NCBI GenBank assembly: GCA_032353305.1
Contig: JAUCNG010398588.1
Location: 1 to 10,620, forward strand
Direction: 5' to 3'
DNA: 10,620 nucleotides
Origin: Cephalothrix spiralis
Lineage: Eukaryota; Nemertea; Palaeonemertea; Archinemertea; Cephalotrichidae
The notes beneath the pieces were generated by a model that ran no database searches, was not told the DNA's origin, and worked only from the letters and a program-made list of their open reading frames with translations. Shown piece after piece: positions 5,701 to 10,620 of the stretch (its first letter is position 1; every line of letters starts with the position of its first letter). Position numbers and translations under genes: made by a program.

Positions 5701-8612
5701 AACTTTAAGGGAGCTACGACCGATAAAAATGTTCAATTTAGTAAATTACCGTTTACATCACCGTATCCGTCGCCATCAGAGTCTTTGAAACTTTGGACAA
5801 AAATATTGTAAATTCTGCCACGGTTCCACCATTGCATTTTGGGTGCAGCTTCACATCTTGGTGTCACAACCACTAGAACAATACTAGCAATGATCAATGC
5901 CAACCAAATCAGTACGAAAAGAATCATCAAGATTTTCCGTATCCATTTGTACAGAGGCTCATCTGCAAACCTATAAAATACAATATTGTTTTAATTAATT
6001 GTTTAACCCTACGCCTTTGAGGCCAGTTAACCCTTCGTTTTTGAGGCCGATCACATGCCAGCCTGGGAACCACCTCACCGGTTACTCTGATCGATCATAC
6101 ATTGCACTTACCGACAAGCTCGCAGAGATTTGTTATTTGCATGAACTTTTTTTATTACAAACCAAGCCGATCTCTGCAACCCAGTTTTTTATCATGGAAA
6201 TTATTTAAAGAAAACAACATTCTAAACAGAAGTCGACGAATCGAATCGTCTTATATACCTGTGCGCAATATAGAAAGGTGAATAACAGAAAAAATAGTGA
6301 ACTAAGTGTGTAAACATGTATAAAATTAGGAACATTATTAACATTGAAATATAATGATAACTTAATTAAGAAAGTGCCTGGGTAGTTGTGAGATCATTAA
6401 ATTTTGTGGTTATACCAAAAAATGAAAATATTTCGTAAGTATTAATTGCAGCTAAGTTTATTATTTTGGAGTTAATTAATTCAAAATCCGCAATTTTAAG
6501 TCGATTACACTTATTAAATAAAGTTATTAAAGTCGCGTAAGGATTTGAGGATGTTATTGATGCTTGGACCATGGACAGGGTCATTACGTCGGAACACTAA
6601 GTGACTAATGGATAGTATGATATTACAGAAGGTACAATTCGGATCTGTTATTCCTGTAAAGTTAAGGGAATATAAATGGCCCCTAAGCAACAAACTTATT
6701 TAAACATAATTTTTTTGTTTTAAATTGATTGTTGTTTTTTAGGATTTTTGTTAATTTTTGAGAGGGGCAATTGATCCAAGATCTTGATCCTATTTATTCC
6801 AAAATAATAACTTTAGTCTGAATGCAACCCTGCAGTCCCTGCTTTGGGCACTGCGTGTCGGCTCGTATAGAAAATCGAAACAACGAACAAAAAATATTAT
6901 AACCTACCTTAAAAGGTCTTCCTTGTTCATGCCAGCATATGGTCTATCCCTTTTTATCAAAGATGCGCTAGACGGACTGGTCACCAAATCTGCTTGGCTC
7001 GATGTTGTATTCCGGGATCCGGGCTCCACTTTCACATCCTCTAAACTCACAGATTGACCTGCGTTGAGATCGTACTGCTTCGGCATCGTGCCTGATTCTG
7101 AAACCATAATGTAAGAAACTAAAGAACAAAATTCCCGAAATCTATTCAATTGAATTTTACAGCAAATAAAAGAAAGTACTAATGTCCATTTGGTGTACTA
7201 GTACAATATGATGTAGCTATAGACCGAGACAAATTAAGGCACGAAACTATAATTATAATATATTATAAGTTACAACTGAATTCATTATTTTAAGAGGAAT
7301 GCATAAATTTACATACAAACAACATTCGATTGTCAATTAACCCGGTGGAGAATCGAGTGAGTGACTCAACTCCTCTCCCCAGGGGAGGGGGTAATTACAA
7401 ACAAATGACACAGGGTTCCAAGATCTTCCAATTGTCTATAGGCCTATATCAAGCAGGGTGGGGGAGGGGCGGAGTTTTCCAACAAACCTTTTACCACCCA
7501 CGCCCGGGCACCCACCTCCTATTTTTTGCACTTGACTGTAATTTTTTACAAAATTAACTATAAACTGTGGCCTACATTTTTCGGGCAAGGATTTTGGCCG
7601 AATTTATATACTAACTTATATTTTAAATGGTGCTTAAAGTTAAAATAAGTAATTTTGTAATTCAAAACGCATGTATATGATTTAGCTTAAAAATGGTAAA
7701 AAACAAAGGAGGAAAAAATGTTTTTGTCCTAAAAATGTACTTACCCACCAACCATACGTAAAGGAAAAAATATTCCATGACCCGGCTTCCCCCTCCACAT
7801 TTATAAACCCGAGTATTTCATTAAGAAGACAAATTTAATTTGGATGAATTTAATGATAACATTAATTTTTTTATAAAACCAAGTGATTCATTACACTTCA
7901 AATAATCCCCAAGTTATCTGAAATAATCAGTTAGACGTAACCATTTTTAAGGCATATATTAGTTAAGAAAACTCTTACCCGTTTTATCTGGTTTATGGGC
8001 GTCCTTAAGGGTGTCCTGAAAACAACTAACGAAAGACTAATAAAAATATTTCTTATCACAATTGAACTATATGTTATATTATATAGCATAAAACTCTTTT
8101 GATAACAAATCACATGAAATTTGTTTGTATACTGATAGGGCAACAATACCATAGATTTATGCTTGAATGGTCATTTTAAGTTCTTTTAATGATAAAATGA
8201 ACAATCGATTTATACTAAACTTATATGCTAACATTTACATTACTTTCTCGTGTATTTGAATAATTCTTGAAACTAGTATAAAGGTAAAATTGCATGAGCA
8301 TGTATATAATATCAAGAGCACACATATGTCATATGCTCTTGATAATATGTATGGAACCCCCAACCCCCCGGGAAAAGACAAGTGGTGAAATACCCCTGAA
8401 TAAAGTAATATATTTTACTCCTTTATCCCATATGCATGCTGTCACAAAAGTAGGGAAAGGTTAGGATATGCTAATTAATACAGCTTAAAAAAGAAAATAT
8501 ATATTTGAAAACTTTGGAAAAAAGTAGGAAATCATTTAAACGAAGGACTTATATTTAAGTAAAGGTTATTAAGACTTACATCGTCGACCCGAAATGTTTG
8601 TAAAGGTTTCAT
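2597..8612 (-). CDS. SLC3A1: rBAT-like heavy subunit of heteromeric amino-acid transporter, six exons, 3' part not in window
   Basis: Joined exons 8612-8580, 8015-7979, 7097-6908, 5970-5750, 4651-4469 and 2751-2597 total 819 nt, or 273 codons without a stop. All borders are GT/AG and phases agree. Residues 1-99 are a hydrophilic cytoplasmic tail; about 100-122 form one membrane segment (type II topology); TPRC follows, with Cys126 where 4F2hc and rBAT have the Cys that disulfide-links the SLC7 light chain. The GH13-like ectodomain starts at WWNRGRIYNIF (134-144), then FKDSDGDGYGD (148-158), FGTEAQF, and DFIPNHTSDKHPWF (conserved region I). SLC3 proteins are not themselves the transport pore; they traffic and stabilise the light subunit. 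DFIPNHTSDKH and PPNNW favour rBAT over 4F2hc. Vertebrate rBAT is about 685 residues, so roughly 60% is missing. Exact orthology (rBAT versus an invertebrate-specific SLC3 branch) is inference. Confidence 0.92.
2849..3371. mobile_element. Foldback MITE, 523 bp, mariner-like tips, CRE motif in each arm
   Basis: The left tip CAGTGTGTCCCAAT (2849) and the reverse complement of the right tip CAGGGTGTCCCAAT (ends 3371) head near-identical arms of about 50 bp that include GGAAAACAGCCAGATGACGT. More diverged inverted similarity then extends over about 230 bp per arm (GAGCTACATAAATTTCCCC against GAGCTATGATTATTC). TA follows the right tip; the left flank reads AT. CAGGGTGTCC tips with TA targets are usual for Tc1/mariner-type elements. 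It has no ORF. It lies just upstream (in gene sense) of the last SLC3 exon, in an intron. Confidence 0.88.
3372..4108. other. SLC3 intron segment between two related MITEs
   Basis: AT-rich and without a recognisable gene. It holds a 24-bp tandem duplication at 4023-4070 and a short GC-rich double motif CTGGGCCGGTACTGGGCC near 3498-3520. Nothing else supported. Confidence 0.5.
4023..4070. repeat. 24-bp tandem duplication (two copies)
   Basis: Copies 4023-4046 and 4047-4070 both read AGTTTAGATACYCATGGCTA followed by TTTW, with two mismatches. A local duplication within an intron. Confidence 0.9.
4109..4355. mobile_element. Single-arm relative of the 523-bp foldback MITE
   Basis: TA at 4107-4108 precedes CAGTGTGTCCTAATATTATA. 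The sequence then follows the reverse complement of the 3371 end of the larger element: GATGACGTC, GAATTGACCATATCG, GAGCTACATCAATTTCCCC, GGTAAATCACAT. A small internal duplication (CAGTCAGGCTGCCAG) is unique to this copy. The second arm is absent; similarity fades into a T-rich tract shortly before the exon at 4469-4651. A truncated insertion or deletion derivative. Confidence 0.8.
4469..4651 (-). CDS. SLC3A1: SLC3 exon: GH13-like barrel, second segment
   Basis: This 183-nt exon has acceptor TTATTTTTAG (ends 4652) and a strong donor GTAAGT (4468-4463), phase 1 at both ends. It encodes VKEKLDYLKSINFDIVRLSS, then VTDFNLIEPKFGTEAQFNDLV and a terminal HSKG that is completed by the next exon. This corresponds to the rBAT segment GIQDKLDYI to FGTMEDFENLV. 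The usual barrel position after strand beta-2 is present. NTT near the end is a potential N-glycosylation sequon. A TGACGTCA palindrome at 4547-4554 lies in coding sequence and is probably coincidental. Confidence 0.95.
4851..5010 (+). pseudogene. Possible LINE-type ORF remnant (weak)
   Basis: A frame open from about 4851 reads PIRVILQK..., then LKVYINPSLTKQHQ and NLREKL. That is the order seen near the end of zinc-finger/ORF1-like proteins of invertebrate non-LTR elements, which have R-P-I-K-V then Y-I-N-P-D-L-T-x-x-Q then L-R-x-x-L (recalled family pattern). A TGA lies in frame directly upstream, and similarity stops soon after NEYS, so it would be a decayed fragment inside the SLC3 intron. 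The match is short; chance is not excluded. Confidence 0.3.
5333..5590 (+). mobile_element. tRNA-derived SINE (degenerate)
   Basis: A GC-rich island of about 200 bp starts GGCCTTGTGCGCC. It carries a tRNA-like head: an A-box-like GGTGGTACAGAGTCGG (about 5349-5364) and a B-box-like GGTTGGAGATCC at 5385-5396, against consensus GGTTCGANNCC. A tRNA-unrelated body follows (ACTACTCTCCAATCGGGAAG, CTTCGGGGAAACTTTACTGC), ending around GGATAAATACTCATAAAG near 5590. It is inserted antisense to the SLC3 gene. The frame open at 5337-5522 is the SINE body, not a gene. Termini are approximate. Confidence 0.75.
5750..5970 (-). CDS. SLC3A1: SLC3 exon: membrane segment and start of GH13-like ectodomain
   Basis: Acceptor TATTTTATAG (ends 5971) and donor GTAATT (5749-5744) enclose 221 nt, phases 2 in and 1 out. 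The order is a basic juxtamembrane stretch KWIRK, then about 23 hydrophobic residues (ILMILFVLIWLALIIASIVL core), then TPRCE with the putative light-chain disulfide Cys. WWNRGRIYNIF follows, which is beta-strand 1 of the TIM barrel. The Asp-rich loop DSDGDGYGD resembles the divalent-cation loop of GH13 oligo-1,6-glucosidases (established family knowledge). A competing acceptor at TTTGCAG, 8 nt inside, would not maintain the phase. Confidence 0.95.
6001..6050. repeat. 25-bp tandem duplication in a GC-richer intron patch
   Basis: Units 6001-6025 and 6026-6050 share GTTAACCCT-like and TTTGAGGCC blocks. The following 6051-6190 is also GC-richer and contains inverted GCAGAGAT (6122-6129) and ATCTCTGC, suggesting a fragment of an unidentified dispersed repeat. 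Confidence 0.65.
6191..6907. other. SLC3 intron remainder, no confirmed feature
   Basis: AT-rich intron. A minus-strand frame 6584-6366 is open for 72 codons with fairly balanced composition (ITSSNPYATLITLFNKCNRL region) but has no flanking splice pair that fits the SLC3 phases and no recognised domain. It could be a decayed transposon piece or chance. Confidence 0.35.
6908..7097 (-). CDS. SLC3A1: SLC3 exon, cytoplasmic N-terminal region
   Basis: The exon lies between acceptor GGTTTCAG (ends 7098) and donor GTAGGT (6907-6902), entering in phase 1 and leaving in phase 2. It encodes a Ser/Thr-, acidic- and Asp/Lys-rich tail ending in YAGMNKEDLLR. That end matches the conserved juxtamembrane motif of SLC3 proteins (FTGLSKEELLK in human 4F2hc, YKGMPKELL in rBAT, recalled family knowledge). 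Alternative starts are an internal ATG at 7086-7084 and, if the acceptor is not used, an in-frame ATG at 7107-7105 with A at -3 and G at +4. Confidence 0.9.
7098..7978. other. SLC3 intron with GC-rich patch
   Basis: The intron separates the 37-nt exon from the exon at 7097-6908. A G/C-rich patch at about 7365-7520 contains CTCTCCCCAGGGGAGGGGG and GGGTGGGGGAGGGGCGGAG, unlike the AT-rich surroundings and probably repeat-derived. The plus-strand frame over it has no protein features. Nothing else seen. Confidence 0.45.
7979..8015 (-). CDS. SLC3A1: SLC3 37-nt microexon, N-terminal cytoplasmic tail
   Basis: A pyrimidine-rich acceptor (GTTGTTTTCAG, ends at 8016) and donor GTAAGA (7978-7973) bound 37 nt. 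The exon reads DTLKDAHKPDKT plus one base. It enters in phase 0 from the upstream exon and leaves in phase 1, exactly as the next exon (begins AA at 7097) requires. The residues are charged and probably disordered. The short length makes cassette use plausible, but skipping it would break the frame unless a different first exon is used. Confidence 0.65.
8016..8579. other. SLC3 intron with small inverted repeat
   Basis: AT-rich intron between the start-codon exon and the microexon. TATCAAGAGCA (8310-8320) and TGCTCTTGATA (8334-8344) form an 11-bp stem with a 13-nt loop. A C-rich spot CCCCCAACCCCCCGGG follows at 8357-8372. No gene seen. Confidence 0.55.
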
Positions 8613-8718
8613 TCTAAAGAATCATGAGATTTCTAAATGTCTTTGTCTTTACGAATTACGACCTTCTCTAGCTCTCCGACACATCTTTCCATTTTCAAGT
8701 TAAGATCTGTAAAGATAT
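8580..8718 (-). CDS. SLC3A1: SLC3 exon with 5'UTR and predicted start codon
   Basis: The exon is bounded by acceptor TTTTTTCCCAG (ends 8719) and a perfect donor GTAAGT (8579-8574). The predicted start ATG at 8612-8610 has A at -3 and an in-frame TGA upstream, and it gives MKPLQTFRVDD, ending in phase 0. The part 8718-8613 would then be 5'UTR. The other frame of this exon is open from its first base to TAG at 8635-8633, which matters if the candidate exon at 8976-8926 is spliced to it. This N-terminus has no recognised homology; support comes from splice sites and phase fit only. Confidence 0.6.
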
Positions 8719-8925
8719 CTGGGAAAAAATTATAACACGAGGGCAAGAAATATCGGATGATGGTTCTAGAATAAATAAATACTTTAACAAAATTATTTGA
8801 TAAAATTATTCATTTTGGTTAATTTTTTAAAAACGTAAACCTTCCTGCACAAAAGTATGATTAAAAATATGCGTCGTAATTTAAATATCTTAAGTTAGAA
8901 AGTCTGGATATATTTAATCACGTAC

Positions 8926-8976
8926 CAGTTTTAGGCTCCTCTACCATTTTATCAATCACTGACCAGTTCGAGGGTT
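8926..8976 (-). CDS. Candidate alternative 5' exon of the SLC3 gene (51 nt)
   Basis: Acceptor TATTTTATAG (ends 8977) and donor GTACGT (8925-8920) enclose 51 nt open in one frame (AA + 16 codons + G, phase 1 at both ends). It contains ATG at 8947-8945, giving MVEEPKT. Two outcomes fit. Joined to 8718-8580 it makes a 35-residue upstream ORF, MVEEPKTDIFTDLNLK onwards, ending at TAG 8635-8633. Joined directly to 7097-6908 it gives in-frame MVEEPKTESGTMPK, an alternative N-terminus. It could also be a chance AG/GT pair in AT-rich sequence. Confidence 0.4.
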
Positions 8977-9320
8977 CTATAAAATAAGTAGTGAAACATA
9001 ACATACGGTTTCTATTCGCGTTTTACCTTAAGGCTTCAATTTATTTTGTCAAGGAAATTAAATTTAAAATCTCGTCAATTAAACATTCGACCTTATTTCA
9101 ATAACCAGAATAAATTTATTTGGTAATGATTTGATTCAAGATATATTAAGCAATTTCTGTCCGAAAACTAGTTGTAAAGCATTTTAGAAACTCAATTTAA
9201 TATTTTCGCGATTTTCTGTTAGTTTATGTGTGTATGTGTATATATACTGATTCTGTAATTTTTATATCATTTCAACTTTGACAACGGTAACATAACCGAA
9301 ATATCAGTTAAAAGGACTTT

Positions 9321-9361
9321 GTTGTTGCGTCAATGGAATTTTATTCCATTGACGCAACAAC
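9321..9361. repeat. Perfect hairpin: 19-bp stem, 3-nt loop
   Basis: GTTGTTGCGTCAATGGAAT (9321-9339), loop TTT, and ATTCCATTGACGCAACAAC (9343-9361) are exact reverse complements. The stem is not simple-sequence. AAGG upstream and CCTT downstream could extend it after an internal loop. The loop is too small for a standard microRNA precursor. It lies upstream of the candidate first SLC3 exons. Confidence 0.95.
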
Positions 9362-9863
9362 GGTTTTCCCTTATTTGTTCGACATTTTTCTCCCCTCATT
9401 TTGGTCAGAAAAAAGTCGTAAACTTTTAATACCGGTCTATGAATAGGTATAATCAGGCAGGAAATTAAAGATACGTACGAATTTATAAGCTTTCCTCAAA
9501 CTAATTAAAAAATAAATCGATTACTTTTCAATATGAATCTCTTTTTAATATAAAATATTCAATAGATGAAATGCCTTATAAATTTTTAACATCATAGAAT
9601 GACAAATCTCTGTTTTAGATCCAGTGATACCATTCGATAATGGTAATACTTCAATTACAGATTGGTATTTATATACATCTAAGATTTATGTAAAAAATAT
9701 ACTTTATGGTATGGTGTGATTAGAAATAAAAATGCATACATCCACAAAAATTAGTTTCTTAATGATTACTGGCATTGAGACAGGTAAAAAGATTATAAAT
9801 AAATAGGAAATTAAATGCAAATTAACAAATACAATAATATACATGTAATATAAGGTGAATTCC
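9362..9863. other. 5' flank of the SLC3 locus, nothing recognised
   Basis: AT-rich sequence with no coding frame, RNA gene or convincing promoter. An upstream untranslated exon or the promoter of the minus-strand gene could lie here, but no initiator or CpG-rich segment is visible. Confidence 0.4.
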
Positions 9864-10282
9864 CACTAAGCAGAAACCCGCTAAATAGAAAATCCAACCC
9901 TATCTAAATAATTGATTGAATAGAATCTCCCCGTTGGTTTTTAATTAATTGGTGATGAGATAATCTTCTACTATTTTAAATGATTGGTGCTCATTGAGCG
10001 ATTTCTACATCAATGCGTATTTAAAAAGGTAGACAATAATTGTTCAAATGACTGTGATTTCCCGGTTTCCCTCCATTTAATTTAGATAAATATGGTTTCA
10101 AATCAAAGCTCTTCTTATTTACCGCGTATTTCATCTGTACTTATAAAATATAAATTAACGATCTATATTTCAACAATGCATGACAAGTAATTATTCGGTA
10201 AGTTAATTATTTATGGATAGGGGTGAATATTTGGATTTTCTATTTAGCAGGTTTCTGCTGAGTTGAATTTCTGCTTAGAGTG
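9864..10282. mobile_element. Foldback MITE-like element, about 419 bp
   Basis: The left end (CACTAAGCAGAAACCCGCTA, CTAAATAGAAAATCCAA, then CCCTATCT and AAATAATTGATT) matches the reverse complement of the right end (CAGCAGAAACCTGCTAAATA, GAAAATCCAA, CCCCTATCC, AAATAATTAACTT). The right tip has an extra GCAGAAATTCAACT-type block, so it partly duplicates its GCAGAAA motif. The centre is AT-rich without an ORF. No target duplication was recognised, so superfamily is open (hAT-type tips are possible). Confidence 0.75.
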
Positions 10283-10620
10283 TATAAACCTATGATAATA
10301 CTTATAAAATGTGATATGACTATAAAAATCAATTGATGATATGATATGATAATCCATCAGGTAGGAAGTTAAACAATTAAATCATATTTAAGAGGCATTA
10401 AATAACCAATGGAATGAAACAGAACAGTCATAAGCACAATAGTTTCATAGACTTTTATAGTTGAATTATAATCGAGAATCCATTGATTCTGTCATGTTGT
10501 TGTGCATTTAACTCGAAGATCAAAATCCATCACAGTTATTTTGAATTATTATGTCTAATTATATATCATCATATTTATCCTCATCTGTAATTAACCTTTT
10601 AAATAAAATGGAACAGTTAA
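10283..10620. other. Right end of window, nothing recognised
   Basis: AT-rich, with a short GATAT-type run near 10335-10350 (GATGATATGATATGAT). No coding or RNA feature is supported. Confidence 0.4.

Noticed and set aside
5999-6208. Plus-strand frame of 69 codons
   Set aside because: Covers a 25-bp tandem duplication and repeat-like sequence; no domain or conserved pattern.
6366-6584. Minus-strand frame of 72 codons
   Set aside because: Composition is protein-like, but no recognised domain, and it does not fit as an SLC3 exon because the 6908 to 5970 junction is already exact. Kept only as a note in the intron entry.
7330-7557. Plus-strand frame of 75 codons over the GC-rich intron patch
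   Set aside because: Low-complexity Gly/Pro composition from G/C runs, no domain, lies antisense within an SLC3 intron and has no splice context.
7931-8152. Minus-strand frame of 73 codons overlapping the 37-nt exon
   Set aside because: It reads the microexon in a different frame from the one required by splice phases, and its ends are intronic AT-rich sequence.
9321-9361. microRNA precursor
   Set aside because: A 3-nt loop and fully paired 19-bp stem with no mismatches do not fit a usual pre-miRNA of about 60-80 nt.
9321-9361. Intrinsic transcription terminator
   Set aside because: The DNA is eukaryotic, and no T-tract in the right place supports a bacterial-type terminator.
1-10620. CRISPR array, prokaryotic operon or prophage
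   Set aside because: No regularly spaced repeats, no ribosome-binding-site-led gene series; split genes and SINE/MITE content point to an animal genome.

Overview
This window is AT-rich, intron-bearing animal nuclear DNA. An invertebrate, most likely a bivalve or other mollusc, is inferred from four things: an rBAT-like SLC3 gene broken into short exons, a degenerate tRNA-derived SINE, several short foldback transposons, and an AT-rich intron landscape. The species assignment is inference. No bacterial or viral operon, CRISPR array or rRNA was seen.

Layout. Positions 3-530 (+) hold the C-terminal lobe of a protein kinase; its N-terminal part lies beyond the left edge. From about 8976 down to 2597 the minus strand carries the 5' part of a gene for an SLC3-family heavy subunit of heteromeric amino-acid transporters, closest to rBAT (SLC3A1). 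Six coding exons (8612-8580, 8015-7979, 7097-6908, 5970-5750, 4651-4469, 2751-2597) join with GT/AG borders and matching phases 0,1,2,1,1. They give an open frame of exactly 273 codons: a cytoplasmic N-terminus, one membrane segment, the conserved extracellular Cys, and the first part of the GH13 (alpha-amylase-like) ectodomain. The remaining two-thirds of the ectodomain is not recognisable in the window. The gene must therefore continue past the left edge, with the kinase nested in an intron on the opposite strand, or it is broken here. A further candidate 5' exon (8976-8926) offers an alternative N-terminus or an upstream ORF.

The introns and flanks are rich in small mobile elements. There is a 380-bp foldback element with long terminal inverted repeats and a 9-bp direct flank (1580-1959). 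A 523-bp foldback element has mariner-like tips and a perfect TGACGTCA in each arm (2849-3371), and a single-arm relative of it lies at 4109-4355. A tRNA-type SINE sits at about 5333-5590, and a third foldback element at 9864-10282. A perfect 19-bp-stem hairpin is at 9321-9361. A possible LINE ORF remnant lies at 4851-5010. From 9362 to the right end, apart from the third foldback element, nothing gene-like was recognised.

The two genes have no evident functional link: the SLC3 product would chaperone and traffic an SLC7 light subunit at the plasma membrane, and the kinase substrate is unknown. I found no convincing evidence of a new biological system. The points most worth checking are the nested or truncated gene arrangement, the alternative 5' exons, and the foldback transposon families.
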